Positions 54,647 to 63,984 of a stretch of 64,000 bases of DNA are shown one piece after another. The notes beneath the pieces are model-generated. The model saw only the letters and a list, made by a program, of their open reading frames with translations, made no database searches and was not told where the DNA came from. Positions within the stretch are counted from its first letter, which is position 1. Every line of letters starts with the position of its first letter. The position numbers were made by a program, and so were the translations under genes. The stretch comes from Mycolicibacterium porcinum (lineage in GTDB: Bacteria; Actinomycetota; Actinomycetes; Mycobacteriales; Mycobacteriaceae): NCBI GenBank assembly GCA_002086835.1, contig MVIG01000007.1, positions 62,001 to 126,000 on the forward strand, read 5' to 3'.

Positions 54647-55321
54647 ATGTCGACGTACGGCCAGTTCTGTCCCGTGGCCAAGGCCATGGAGCTGCTCGAC
54701 GAACGCTGGACCTTGCTGGTGGTCCGCGAACTCCTGCGCGGCAGCGCTCACTTCAACGACCTCCGTCGTGGGGTACCGAAGATGTCGCCGGCCCTGCTGT
54801 CGAAGCGACTGAAGTCGCTGACGCGCGCCGGGGTGATCGAACGGGCCGAGATCGACGGGCGGACAAGCTATTCGCTGACACCGTGCGGGCAGGAACTCGC
54901 CGATGTGGTCGACGCGCTCGGTTCGTGGGGAGTGCGCTGGATCGGTGAGCTCGGCGAGCAGGATCTCGATCCACACCTGCTGATGTGGGATATGCGCCGC
55001 ACCATTCCCATCGCCGAGTGGCCGCGGGCACGCACCACGGTCGCGTTCATCCTCGGCGGCGTCGAGCCCAAGGCGTCGAGGTGGTGGCTGACGGTGAGCG
55101 ACGGGCAGGCCGACGTCTGCGATTTCGATCCCGGTTACGAGGTGGCCGGGACCGTGCAGGCCGACCTGCGCACCCTGATCGAGATCTGGCGCGGCGACGC
55201 CGGTTGGGCCCGCGCCGTGCTCGACGGCAGTGTCGCGCTGTCGGGCCCCGCCGACGTCCGCCGGGCCATCCCGAAATGGCTGGGACAGAGCACGGCCGCG
55301 GCGATTCCCCGGCCGGCCTGA
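54647..55321 (+). CDS. HxlR-family winged-helix regulator with SCP2-like C-terminal domain
   Basis: The product has 224 aa. The HxlR domain spans residues 1-95 (YGQFCPVAKAMELLDERWTLLVVRELLRGSAHFNDLRRGVPKMSPALLSKRLKSL, with the conserved Cys8). Residues about 120-215 (FILGGVEPKASRWWLTVSDGQADVCDFDPGYEVAGTVQADLRTLIEIWRGDAGWARAVLDGSVALSG) look like a sterol-carrier-protein-2 fold, a likely ligand sensor for a lipid or hydrophobic molecule. Divergent from the methyltransferase gene. Confidence 0.83.
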   Translation: MSTYGQFCPVAKAMELLDERWTLLVVRELLRGSAHFNDLRRGVPKMSPALLSKRLKSLTRAGVIERAEIDGRTSYSLTPCGQELADVVDALGSWGVRWIGELGEQDLDPHLLMWDMRRTIPIAEWPRARTTVAFILGGVEPKASRWWLTVSDGQADVCDFDPGYEVAGTVQADLRTLIEIWRGDAGWARAVLDGSVALSGPADVRRAIPKWLGQSTAAAIPRPA

Positions 55322-55325
55322 GCCA

Positions 55326-57062
55326 TCAGTCCAGGATGCGGCGGGCGACGTTGGTGGTGACGAGATCCAGGAGTTCGTCGGCACGCCCGGCGAGGATGGT
55401 GCGGATCGCGTAGAGCGAGAATCCCTTTGCCTGTTCGACCGTGATCGCCGGCGGTATCGACAGTTCCTGGCGCGCGGTGTGGACGTCGATGACGGCCGGG
55501 CCGTCGTGGGCAAAAGCATCGGCGAGCGCGCGTTCGAGGTCTGCCGGTTCGGTGACCCGTCTGCCGAACAGTCCCATGGCCTGGGCCACCGCCGCGAAGT
55601 CCGGGTTCACCAGGTCGGTGCCGAACGTGACGATGCCCGCGGCCTTCATCTCCAGCTCGACGAAGTTCAGCGACGAGTTGTTGAACACGATCAACTTGAC
55701 CGGCAGCTTGTTCTGGATCAGCGTCACCAGCTCGCCGAAGAGCATGGTCAGGCCACCGTCTCCGGCCAGGGCGACCACCTGCCGACCGGGGTAGGCAGTC
55801 TGAGCACCGATCGCGTGCGGCAGCGCGTTGGCCATGGTGCCATGGCTGAACGACCCGATCAGCCGCCGCCGGCCGTTCATGGTCAGGTACCGGGCCGCCC
55901 ACACCACCGGTGATCCGACGTCGCAGGTGAACACCGCGTCGTCGGATGCCAGCCGGTCAGCAAGTGCGGCAACGTATTCCGGTCGGATCGGGGTCTTGTC
56001 CCGATCGTTGACGGCCAGCGAGTCGAGCGTGCCGCGGGTCTTGCGGTAATGGCGCAGTGACCGGTCGAGATGGTCGCGATTGCTCTTGGGCCGCAGCAGC
56101 GGCTGCAGGGCGGCCAGGGTGTCGGCGACGCTGCCGCGCAAGCCCAGATCGATCGGGGTCCGGCGGCCGAGGTTGCGACCGCGGATGTCGACCTGGATGA
56201 CGGTGGCACCCTCCGGATAGAACTGCTGATACGGAAAGTCGGTGCCCAGCATCAGCAGCGTGTCGGCCTCCTTGATGGCCTTGTAGCCGGACGCGAAGCC
56301 GAGCAGTCCCGTCATGCCGACGTCGAACGGGTTGTCGTACTCGATGAACTCCTTGCCGCGCAGCGCGTGCACGATCGGAGCCTGCAGGGTCGACGCCAGT
56401 TCGATCAGGGCGTCGTGGGCTCCGGCCACGCCCGCACCGCCGAGAATGGTCACCCGCTCGCCGGCGTTGAGGATGTCGGCGGCGCGGCGTACCGATTCGT
56501 CGTCAGGGCGCACGATCGACCGGGTGGGTCGCACCGGCCGCGTGGTCCATCCGGTCTCCCCCGCGCGCTGCAGGAAGATCTCGCCGGGGATGACGACGAC
56601 GGCGACCCCGTTTTCCTCGACCGCCGCCCGCATCGCCATCTCCAGGATGCGCGGTGCCATCTCAGGGGTGCTGACCAGTTCGCAGTAGACGCTGCACTCA
56701 CGGAACAGGTCTTGCGGGTGCGTCTCCTGGAAGTACTCGGACCCGATCTCGGTGCGCGGAATGTGGGCGGCGATCGCCAGCACGGGTACGCGGCTGCGCT
56801 GCGCGTCGAAAAGTCCGTTGATCAGGTGCAGATTGCCCGGGCCGCAACTGCCCGCGCACACGGCCAATTGACCGGTCAGTCCGGCGTCGGCGGCCGCGGC
56901 GAAGGCGGCGGTCTCCTCATGCCGGACGTGCTGCCAGGTGATCTCGCCGCTGCGGCGAATGGCGTCGGTGAAGCCGTTGAGGCTGTCGCCGGGAAGACCG
57001 TAGACCCGCCGCACCCCACTCAGGGTCAGGGTGGAGATGACCTGATCTGCAATCGTCGCCAT
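55326..57062 (-). CDS. thiamine-pyrophosphate enzyme, pyruvate dehydrogenase (quinone)/PoxB-like
   Basis: The product has 578 aa. The N-terminal PYR domain (VYGLPGDSLNGFTDAI) has the catalytic glutamate in RHEETAAFAAAA. A middle FAD-type domain follows, and the C-terminal PP domain has the TPP/Mg motif GDGGLTMLFGELVTLIQNKLPVKLIVFNN. GLPGDSLN is characteristic of PoxB, which converts pyruvate to acetate and passes electrons to quinone. The C-terminal membrane-binding helix of E. coli PoxB is not evident, so related activities are possible. Confidence 0.83.
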   Translation of the reverse strand: MATIADQVISTLTLSGVRRVYGLPGDSLNGFTDAIRRSGEITWQHVRHEETAAFAAAADAGLTGQLAVCAGSCGPGNLHLINGLFDAQRSRVPVLAIAAHIPRTEIGSEYFQETHPQDLFRECSVYCELVSTPEMAPRILEMAMRAAVEENGVAVVVIPGEIFLQRAGETGWTTRPVRPTRSIVRPDDESVRRAADILNAGERVTILGGAGVAGAHDALIELASTLQAPIVHALRGKEFIEYDNPFDVGMTGLLGFASGYKAIKEADTLLMLGTDFPYQQFYPEGATVIQVDIRGRNLGRRTPIDLGLRGSVADTLAALQPLLRPKSNRDHLDRSLRHYRKTRGTLDSLAVNDRDKTPIRPEYVAALADRLASDDAVFTCDVGSPVVWAARYLTMNGRRRLIGSFSHGTMANALPHAIGAQTAYPGRQVVALAGDGGLTMLFGELVTLIQNKLPVKLIVFNNSSLNFVELEMKAAGIVTFGTDLVNPDFAAVAQAMGLFGRRVTEPADLERALADAFAHDGPAVIDVHTARQELSIPPAITVEQAKGFSLYAIRTILAGRADELLDLVTTNVARRILD

Positions 57063-57133
57063 TACGCCTCCCCGGTATGCGATTCCGGCGTGATCGGTGA
57101 CGCTGAGGGCCTACGACCACGCCGGAATTCACT

Positions 57134-57901
57134 CTACTTGGGGGCGAATCGCTGCCCGGCGTCCAATCGGAGGCACTGACCGTTGAGCATCGGGTTCTCG
57201 GCGATCGCGACGGCGAGCTTGGCGTACTCCTCGGGCTTGCCCAGGCGCTTGGGGAACGCGGCGTCCTTGGTCAGCACCGTGGCGAACTCGTCGGGGATGC
57301 CCTCGGTCAGACCGGTGGCGAACAGGCTGGGGGCGATGGCCAGGACCCGGATGCCCAGGCTGCCCAGGTCACGCGCCATGGTCAGGCACATGCCGGCGAT
57401 GGCCGCCTTGGAGGCGGTGTAGGCGACCTGGCCGATCTGGCCCTCGAACGCCGCGATCGAGGCGGTGTTGATGATGACGCCACGCTCCTCGGCCTCGGCA
57501 TCGACGGGCTCGTTCTTGCTCATGTGCCAGGCCGCGAGCCGGCTGATGTTGAACGTACCGATCAGGTTGAGGTCGATGGTCGAGCGGAATGAGTCCAGGC
57601 TGTGCGGACCGTCCTTCTTGATGGTGCGCTCGCCGATCCCGCCACCGGCGGTGGTGACGATGATGTGCAGGCCGTCCAACGCCGCGACGGCCTCTTCCAG
57701 CACCTTTTCGGTGCCGTCGAAGTCGGTGACGTCGACGGCGAAGAACGAGCCGCCGATCGCGTCGGCCACTTCCTGGCCCTTGGATTGTGGCCGGTCCAGC
57801 ACGGCCACGCTGGCGCCGCGCTTGGCCAATGCCTCGGCGGTGGCGCGGCCGAAGCCGGACGCGCCGCCGACGACGATAGCCTTCTTGCCTTCGATCTCCA
57901 T
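57134..57901 (-). CDS. SDR-family 3-hydroxyacyl-CoA dehydrogenase (HSD17B10-like)
   Basis: The product has 255 aa. GGASGFGRATAEAL replaces the usual TGxxxGxG start motif and TTAGGG stands for NNAG. The active site is in NTASIAAFEGQIGQVAYTASKAAI (S, Y, K). The closing part AENPMLNGQCLRLDAGQRFAPK is typical of type-2 3-hydroxyacyl-CoA dehydrogenases that act in beta-oxidation of branched or steroid-derived acyl-CoA. Downstream of the PoxB-like gene in gene order but transcribed before it on the minus strand. Confidence 0.85.
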   Translation of the reverse strand: MEIEGKKAIVVGGASGFGRATAEALAKRGASVAVLDRPQSKGQEVADAIGGSFFAVDVTDFDGTEKVLEEAVAALDGLHIIVTTAGGGIGERTIKKDGPHSLDSFRSTIDLNLIGTFNISRLAAWHMSKNEPVDAEAEERGVIINTASIAAFEGQIGQVAYTASKAAIAGMCLTMARDLGSLGIRVLAIAPSLFATGLTEGIPDEFATVLTKDAAFPKRLGKPEEYAKLAVAIAENPMLNGQCLRLDAGQRFAPK

Positions 57902-58110
57902 CTAGCTCCCTTTCCAAAAGTGACCGAAATCGTAAAGCAACCTATCGCATGAAGCCTTCCCGTAAGCCTTTCGGGTTCGCCCTTTTTTGGTCGCCCTGCA
58001 CCGCGACCGTGCGTGTCTGTCCCCCGACACACCGCATATCGTCGGCATTTCGCTCACCCTCGCCGCGGGCGAGCGTGCGTAAATCCCTCGACGCCACCTC
58101 CGAGACCGAA
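57902..58110. other. divergent promoter region between SDR and YqeY genes
   Basis: Only 209 bp before the -10 site. No gene and no clear operator were seen. Confidence 0.35.
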
Positions 58111-58116
58111 TAGGTT
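58111..58116 (+). promoter_or_regulatory. -10 hexamer of the YqeY-like gene
   Basis: TAGGTT (TANNNT) ends 8 bases before the ATG at 58125; predicted leaderless start. Confidence 0.45.
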
Positions 58117-58124
58117 CGCCTGCC

Positions 58125-58487
58125 ATGACCCCGGCAGAACTTTGGCGCGACCGACTCCGCGAGTCCCTGCTGTCGGCCCGCAAGGCCCGCGACACCATCA
58201 GCACCGCCGCGATCCGGTCGGCGTTGAGTGCCATCGACAACGCGGAAACTCCGCAGGCCGACCAGACCGATACCCGCATCGGCGGGGCGATCGCCGGGGC
58301 GGTGTCAGGCGTGGGCTCGACCGAGGTCGCCCGCCGGGTACTGAGCGATGCCGAGATTCGCTCGCTCATTCAGGCCGAGGTCGATGAACGGCTAACCGCG
58401 GCAGACGAATACATCGCGAACGGACATCACGAGCGGGCCGTGGACCTGCAGTCGGAGGCCGCCGTCCTGACGCGGGTGCTCAGCTGA
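58125..58487 (+). CDS. GatB/YqeY-domain protein
   Basis: The product has 120 aa. It is helical with YqeY-like features (WRDRLRESLLSARKARDTISTAAIRSALSAIDNAE, LSDAEIRSLIQAEVDERLTAADEYIANGHHERAVDL). The domain is the tRNA-binding tail module of GatB found alone. Stand-alone members have been linked to tRNA or amidotransferase function, without firm assignment. ligB follows 39 bp downstream in the same direction. Confidence 0.75.
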   Translation: MTPAELWRDRLRESLLSARKARDTISTAAIRSALSAIDNAETPQADQTDTRIGGAIAGAVSGVGSTEVARRVLSDAEIRSLIQAEVDERLTAADEYIANGHHERAVDLQSEAAVLTRVLS

Positions 58488-58526
58488 ACGCCGGAGATTG
58501 TCCGAGCCCCGTGGCACGCTGAGGGC

Positions 58527-60050
58527 GTGTTGCTCGCCGACGTCGCTGCCGCCTCCTCCGATATCGCCGGGGCCTCGGCGCGGTTGGCCAAGATCGACCG
58601 CATCGCCAGCGTGCTGGCCGCGGCTGCTGCGGACGGCGACGGCCGCTCGGTCGCGGTGACGGTGTCGTGGCTGTCCGGCGAGTTGCCGCAACGTCAGATC
58701 GGCGTGGGCTGGGCGGCGTTGCGTTCGCTTCCGGCACCCGCAGACGTACCCACGTTGACCGTCACCGGCGTCGACGCCGCATTCACTGAGATCAAAGGAA
58801 TCGCGGGCAAGGGGTCGCAGGCTCTGCGCGCCGATGCGGTGCGGAGTCTGTTCGCGGCGGCCACCGACGCCGAACAGACCTTCCTGCGGCGCCTGCTGGG
58901 CGGTGAACTCCGTCAGGGCGCTCTGGCCGGGGTGATGGCCGACGCGGTGGCCAAGGCAGCCGGCATCCCCGCGGCCGAAGTCCGGCGCGCAGCCATGCTC
59001 GCCGGCGACCTGCCTGCCGTGGCCGCCGCGGCGCTGACCGACGGCCGTGCCGCGCTGGCCACGTTCCAGCTGCAGGTCGGGCGCCCGGTCGGGCCGATGC
59101 TCGCGCAAACCGCGACCGATGTCGCCGATGCGCTCGAACGGCTCGGCGGGACCGCGGTTCTGGAGGCCAAGCTGGACGGCGCCCGTGTGCAGATCCACCG
59201 CAAGGGGTCGGACGTGTCGGTGTACACGCGCAGCCTCGACGACGTCACCCACCGCCTGCCGGAGGTGGTCGAGGCGACGCTGGCCCTGCCTGCCACCGAG
59301 CTGATCGCCGACGCGGAAGCCATCGCCCTGCGTCCCGATGGGCGCCCGCACCCGTTTCAGGTCACCGCCGCCCGGTTCGGCCGCAGGACTCCGAACGATC
59401 TCGAACCGCTGTCGGTGTTCTTCTTCGACCTGCTGCACGTCGACGGCCGGGATCTGCTCGATCTGCCCACCGACCAACGGTTGGCGTCCCTGGACGCCCT
59501 GATTCCGCAAGACCGGCGCGTCGACCGCGTCGTCACCGCCGACTCCGACATCGCGCGACAGTTCCTGGACCGCACCCTGGCCGCCGGCCATGAGGGCGTG
59601 ATGGCGAAGTCGCCGACGGCTCCCTACGAGGCCGGCCGCCGCGGCGCCGGCTGGCTCAAGGTCAAACCCGTGCACACCCTGGACCTGGTGGTGCTGGCCG
59701 TCGAACGCGGATCGGGGCGGCGCACCGGCAAGCTGTCCAACATCCACCTGGGCGCCCGGGACCCGGACACCGGCGGATACGTGATGCTGGGTAAGACATT
59801 CAAGGGCATGACCGACGCGATGCTGGCGTGGCAGACCGAGCGCTTCACCCAACTGCAGGTCGACGACAACGGCTGGGTGGTCACGGTCCGTCCCCAGCAG
59901 GTCGTGGAGATCGCCTTCGACGGTGTCCAGCGGTCGAGCCGTTACCCGGGCGGCGTCGCCCTGCGTTTCGCCCGCGTGCTGCGATACCGGGACGACAAGA
60001 CCCCGGATCAGGCAGACACGATCGACACGGTGCGCGCCTACCTCACCTGA
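58527..60050 (+). CDS. ligB: ATP-dependent DNA ligase LigB
   Basis: The product has 507 aa, the same as Rv3062. It has an N-terminal DNA-binding domain (about 1-190), then the nucleotidyltransferase domain with motif I EAKLDGAR and adenylated K215, motif [14 protein letters not shown], motif [10 protein letters not shown] and motif V GWLKVKP, followed by an OB domain. It seals nicks with ATP and is not the essential NAD-dependent replicative ligase. GTG start. Confidence 0.94.
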   Translation: MLLADVAAASSDIAGASARLAKIDRIASVLAAAAADGDGRSVAVTVSWLSGELPQRQIGVGWAALRSLPAPADVPTLTVTGVDAAFTEIKGIAGKGSQALRADAVRSLFAAATDAEQTFLRRLLGGELRQGALAGVMADAVAKAAGIPAAEVRRAAMLAGDLPAVAAAALTDGRAALATFQLQVGRPVGPMLAQTATDVADALERLGGTAVLEAKLDGARVQIHRKGSDVSVYTRSLDDVTHRLPEVVEATLALPATELIADAEAIALRPDGRPHPFQVTAARFGRRTPNDLEPLSVFFFDLLHVDGRDLLDLPTDQRLASLDALIPQDRRVDRVVTADSDIARQFLDRTLAAGHEGVMAKSPTAPYEAGRRGAGWLKVKPVHTLDLVVLAVERGSGRRTGKLSNIHLGARDPDTGGYVMLGKTFKGMTDAMLAWQTERFTQLQVDDNGWVVTVRPQQVVEIAFDGVQRSSRYPGGVALRFARVLRYRDDKTPDQADTIDTVRAYLT

Positions 60051-60163
60051 CCTGCGCCCGGATTCCCGGCTACGGTTCGGAAACCGGGATTCGATGCCAC
60101 ACGCTTTGGCTCGATGAAAAGATCGTCACGACGCGTATGACACTGGGCGAGCGAGGAGAGACC

Positions 60164-62470
60164 GTGGCAACACCGGACGCCCCACCGGCGGACCGCATCG
60201 AGGAGCACGACGGCGACGTCACCTATATCCGCACCGACAAAGACCTTCCGCCGGTGGCGATCATCGACCGCTCTCCGATCACGGCCAAACACAAGGCGAT
60301 CTTCGCGATCGTCGCGGTGCTTGGCGCGGTGGCCTGGGCCGTGATCGCCTTCTTCCGCGGCGAGACCGTCAACGCGGTGTGGTTCGTGATCGCCGCGATC
60401 TGCACCTACGTCATCGGCTTCCGGTTCTACGCCCGGCTGATCGAGATGAAGATCGTCCGCCCGCGTGACGACAATGCCACTCCGGCAGAGCTTTTCGACA
60501 ACGGCACGGACTACATGCCGACGGACCGGCGGGTGCTGTTCGGTCACCACTTCGCCGCGATCGCCGGTGCGGGTCCGCTGGTCGGCCCGGTGCTGGCCAT
60601 GCAGATGGGCTATCTACCCGGCACGATCTGGATCATCGTCGGCGCCGTCGTGGCCGGCTGTGTTCAGGACTATCTGGTGTTGTCCATCTCGGTGCGCCGC
60701 CGCGGCCGTTCGCTGGGACAGATGGCGCGCGACGAGCTCGGCGTGGTCGGTGGCGTGGCGGCGATCGTCGGCGTGCTGGTCATCATGGTGATCCTGCTGG
60801 CGGTGCTGGCCCTGGTGGTGGTCAATGCGCTGGCCGAAAGCCCCTGGGGCGTCTTCTCCATCGCGATGACGATCCCGATCGCCATCTTCATGGGCCTGTA
60901 CCTGCGCTTCCTGCGCCCCGGCCGGGTCTCGGAGGTCTCGCTCATCGGCGTCGCACTGCTGCTGCTCGCGGTGATATCAGGCGGTTGGGTGGCCGAAACA
61001 TCATGGGGCGCGGACTGGTTCACGCTCTCGAAGGTCACCCTGTCGTGGTGCATCATCATCTACGGCCTGGCCGCGTCGGTGCTGCCGGTGTGGTTCCTGC
61101 TGGCCCCGCGGGACTACCTGTCGACGTTCATGAAGGTCGGCACCATCGCACTGCTGGCCGTCGGCATCCTGATCGCCCGACCGGTGATGCAGGCACCCGC
61201 GATCTCGCAGTTCGCCACCAGCGGCACCGGCCCGGTGTTCGCCGGCTCGCTGTTCCCGTTCTTGTTCATCACCATCGCCTGCGGCGCGCTGTCGGGCTTT
61301 CACTCGCTGATCTCCTCGGGCACCACGCCCAAGCTGCTGGAGAAGGAAAGCCAGATGCGGTTGATCGGCTACGGCGGCATGCTCACCGAGTCGTTCGTCG
61401 CGATCATGGCCTTGATCACCGCGGCGATCCTCAACCAGCACCTGTACTTCGCGATCAACGCGCCGACGGCTGCCACCGGCACCACGGCGCAGACCGCCGC
61501 CGAGTATGTCAACGGCCTGGGCCTGTCGGGGCCGCCGATCACCGCCCAGGAGATCACCGCGGCAGCCGAAGGCGTCGGCGAACATTCGATCGTGTCGCGC
61601 ACCGGCGGTGCACCCACCCTGGCCTTCGGCATGTCGGAGGTACTGCACCAGGTCTTCGGCGGAGAGAGCCTCAAGGCCTTCTGGTACCACTTCGCGATCA
61701 TGTTCGAGGCGCTGTTCATCCTGACCACGGTCGATGCGGGTACCCGCGTCGCGCGGTTCATGCTGTCCGACGGCCTGGGCAATCTCGGTGGGCCGTTGAA
61801 GAAACTGCGCAACCCGAGCTGGCGGGCGGGCGCCTGGGCCTGCAGCGTCATCGTCGTGGCCGCGTGGGGTTCGATCTTGCTGATGGGCGTCACCGACCCG
61901 CTGGGCGGCATCAACACCTTGTTCCCGCTGTTCGGCATCGCCAACCAGTTGCTGGCCGCGATCGCGCTGACGGTGGTCACCGTGGTGGTGATCAAACGCG
62001 GTTTGGTGAAGTGGGCCTGGATTCCGGGCATTCCGCTGCTGTGGGATCTCACGGTGACGATGACGGCGTCGTGGCAGAAGATCTTCTCCGCCGACCCGAA
62101 AGTCGGTTATTGGAAGCAGCATTCGCAGTACGTCGCGGCCCAGGAGGCTGGCAAGGCGACCTTCGGCGCGGCGAAGAATCCGGATCAGATCGACGCGGTC
62201 ATCCGCAACACGTTCATCCAGGGCACCCTGTCGGTGGTCTTCGCGGTGCTCGTGCTGATCGTGTTCATCGCGGGTGTGGTGATGGCGCTGCAGGCACTTC
62301 GTGGGGCCGGACGGCCGCTGGCGGTGGACGAGGAAGTGCCCTCGCGCATCTTCGCCCCGTCCGGACTGATCGCCACCTCGGTCGAGAAGGAGGTGCAGAA
62401 GCAGTGGGACGCCTTGCCCGGAGCACACGCCAGGCCGCACGCCACGTCGGGTGGTACTGGTCAACATTGA
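60164..62470 (+). CDS. cstA: carbon starvation protein CstA (peptide/pyruvate transporter family)
   Basis: The product has 768 aa with about 16-18 helices. It matches Rv3063 and E. coli CstA: FGHHFAAIAGAGPLVGPVLAMQMGYLPGTIWIIVGAVVAGCVQDY and GFHSLISSGTTPKLLEKESQMRLIGYGGMLTESFVA are family hallmarks. CstA proteins import peptides or pyruvate. GTG at 60164, with GGAGAG 2-7 nt upstream, gives the family N-terminus; the ATG at 60137 is an alternative. The following ybdD-like gene overlaps its stop. Confidence 0.92.
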   Translation: MATPDAPPADRIEEHDGDVTYIRTDKDLPPVAIIDRSPITAKHKAIFAIVAVLGAVAWAVIAFFRGETVNAVWFVIAAICTYVIGFRFYARLIEMKIVRPRDDNATPAELFDNGTDYMPTDRRVLFGHHFAAIAGAGPLVGPVLAMQMGYLPGTIWIIVGAVVAGCVQDYLVLSISVRRRGRSLGQMARDELGVVGGVAAIVGVLVIMVILLAVLALVVVNALAESPWGVFSIAMTIPIAIFMGLYLRFLRPGRVSEVSLIGVALLLLAVISGGWVAETSWGADWFTLSKVTLSWCIIIYGLAASVLPVWFLLAPRDYLSTFMKVGTIALLAVGILIARPVMQAPAISQFATSGTGPVFAGSLFPFLFITIACGALSGFHSLISSGTTPKLLEKESQMRLIGYGGMLTESFVAIMALITAAILNQHLYFAINAPTAATGTTAQTAAEYVNGLGLSGPPITAQEITAAAEGVGEHSIVSRTGGAPTLAFGMSEVLHQVFGGESLKAFWYHFAIMFEALFILTTVDAGTRVARFMLSDGLGNLGGPLKKLRNPSWRAGAWACSVIVVAAWGSILLMGVTDPLGGINTLFPLFGIANQLLAAIALTVVTVVVIKRGLVKWAWIPGIPLLWDLTVTMTASWQKIFSADPKVGYWKQHSQYVAAQEAGKATFGAAKNPDQIDAVIRNTFIQGTLSVVFAVLVLIVFIAGVVMALQALRGAGRPLAVDEEVPSRIFAPSGLIATSVEKEVQKQWDALPGAHARPHATSGGTGQH

Positions 62471-62607
62471 TGGGCGACAACCACTATCGGCGCTACGTCG
62501 CTCACCGGGAACGCACCCATCCCGGTGAGCCGGTGCTGTCCGAGCGGGACTACTGGAAGATGCGGCACCGTCATACGGAGGCCAACCCCGGCGCGCGTTG
62601 CTGCTGA
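62470..62607 (+). CDS. YbdD/YjiX-family small protein (45 aa)
   Basis: The frame ATG-TGA encodes MGDNHYRRYVAHRERTHPGE and on to HRHTEANPGARCC. The pattern Y-x2-Y-x3-R-x4-HP-G-x5-E-x-DYW-K-x-R-H is that of the YbdD/YjiX proteins encoded next to cstA/yjiY in many bacteria, with a Cys pair at the C-terminus. Its ATG shares a base with the cstA stop (TGATG). A probable accessory of the transporter. Confidence 0.78.
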   Translation: MGDNHYRRYVAHRERTHPGEPVLSERDYWKMRHRHTEANPGARCC

Positions 62608-62652
62608 CCTGGGAATCTGTCCATCGCCTGGTCCTGGCGGCGACGCGCGGGC

Positions 62653-62674
62653 TAAACTGTTGCCATTACGGTAA
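62653..62674 (+). promoter_or_regulatory. promoter of the amidohydrolase gene with small palindrome
   Basis: TAAACT (62653-62658) is a good -10 element. The palindrome TTACGGTAA (62666-62674) lies at the expected transcription start, where a repressor could act. A strong AAGGAG (62684-62689) stands 8 nt before the GTG start. Confidence 0.4.
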
Positions 62675-62697
62675 GGCCGTCATGAAGGAGTGCGTTC

Positions 62698-63984
62698 GTG
62701 AACAAAGACGACATGATCCTGATCAGCGTGGACGATCACATCGTCGAACCACCTGACATGTTCAAGAACCACCTTCCGAAGAAGTACGCCGACGAGGCAC
62801 CACGCCTGGTACACAACCCTGACGGCAGCGACACCTGGCAATTCCGTGACATCGTCATCCCCAACGTCGCCTTGAACGCGGTCGCCGGGCGTCCCAAGGA
62901 GGAGTACGGGCTGGAACCTCAGGGCCTCGACGAGATCCGCAAGGGTTGCTACAACGTCGACGAGCGCGTCAAGGACATGAACGCCGGTGGCATCCTCGGC
63001 TCGATCTGCTTCCCGTCCTTCCCTGGGTTCGCCGGCCGCCTGTTCGCCACCGAGGACCCGGAGTTCTCCCTGGCGCTGGTGCAGGCTTACAACGACTGGC
63101 ACATCGACGAATGGTGCGGCGCCTATCCGGCCCGCTTCATTCCGATGGCGCTGCCGGTCATCTGGGACGCCGAGGCCTGCGCCGCCGAGGTGCGCCGCGT
63201 CTCGAAGAAGGGTGTGCACGCACTGACGTTCACCGAGAATCCGGCCGCCATGGGCTACCCCAGCTTCCATGACGACTACTGGTCGCCGCTGTGGAAGGCG
63301 TTGTGCGACACCAACACCGTGCTCAACGTCCACATCGGCTCCTCGGGCAAGCTGGCCATCACCGCACCCGACGCACCGCTGGACGTGATGATCACCCTGC
63401 AGCCGATGAACATCGTGCAGGCGGCGGCGGACCTGTTGTGGTCCAAGCCCATCAAGGACTACCCCGACCTCAAGATCGGGCTGTCCGAGGGTGGCACCGG
63501 CTGGATTCCCTACTTCCTGGAGCGCGTCGACCGGACCTACGAGATGCACTCGACCTGGACGCATCAGAACTTCGGCGGCAAGCTGCCCAGCGAGGTGTTC
63601 CGCGAGCACTTCCTGACCTGCTTCATCTCCGACCCGGTCGGGGTGGCCCTGCGCGACAAGATCGGTATCGACAACATCAGCTGGGAAGCCGACTACCCAC
63701 ACAGTGACTCGATGTGGCCAGGGGCTCCCGAGGAGCTGTGGGACGTGCTGACCGAGAACAACGTGCCGGACGACGAGATCAACAAGATGACGCACGAGAA
63801 CGCCATGCGCTGGTACTCGTTCGACCCGTTCACCCACATCTCACGGGAGCAGGCCACCGTCGGTGCGCTGCGCAAAGCCGCTGAGGGCCACGATGTTTCG
63901 ATCCAGGCGCTGAGCCACCACGAGCAGGGCACCCGCGGCGACGCGCTGCACGCCGCAGCTCGCGGCAACTCCGGGTCCGAGTAG
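62698..63984 (+). CDS. amidohydrolase-2 family (ACMSD-like) metal-dependent hydrolase
   Basis: The product has 428 aa. The TIM-barrel amidohydrolase ligands are visible: ISVDDHIVEPPDMF (D-x-H at the N-terminus), VLNVHIGSSG (His of strand 5), and SWEADYPHSDSMWPGAPEEL (the Asp/His of strand 8). This group includes decarboxylases and hydrolases of aromatic-ring or steroid degradation. Mycobacteria carry several paralogues of this length. GTG start supported by AAGGAG. It may open an operon that continues beyond the window. Confidence 0.85.
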   Translation: MNKDDMILISVDDHIVEPPDMFKNHLPKKYADEAPRLVHNPDGSDTWQFRDIVIPNVALNAVAGRPKEEYGLEPQGLDEIRKGCYNVDERVKDMNAGGILGSICFPSFPGFAGRLFATEDPEFSLALVQAYNDWHIDEWCGAYPARFIPMALPVIWDAEACAAEVRRVSKKGVHALTFTENPAAMGYPSFHDDYWSPLWKALCDTNTVLNVHIGSSGKLAITAPDAPLDVMITLQPMNIVQAAADLLWSKPIKDYPDLKIGLSEGGTGWIPYFLERVDRTYEMHSTWTHQNFGGKLPSEVFREHFLTCFISDPVGVALRDKIGIDNISWEADYPHSDSMWPGAPEELWDVLTENNVPDDEINKMTHENAMRWYSFDPFTHISREQATVGALRKAAEGHDVSIQALSHHEQGTRGDALHAAARGNSGSE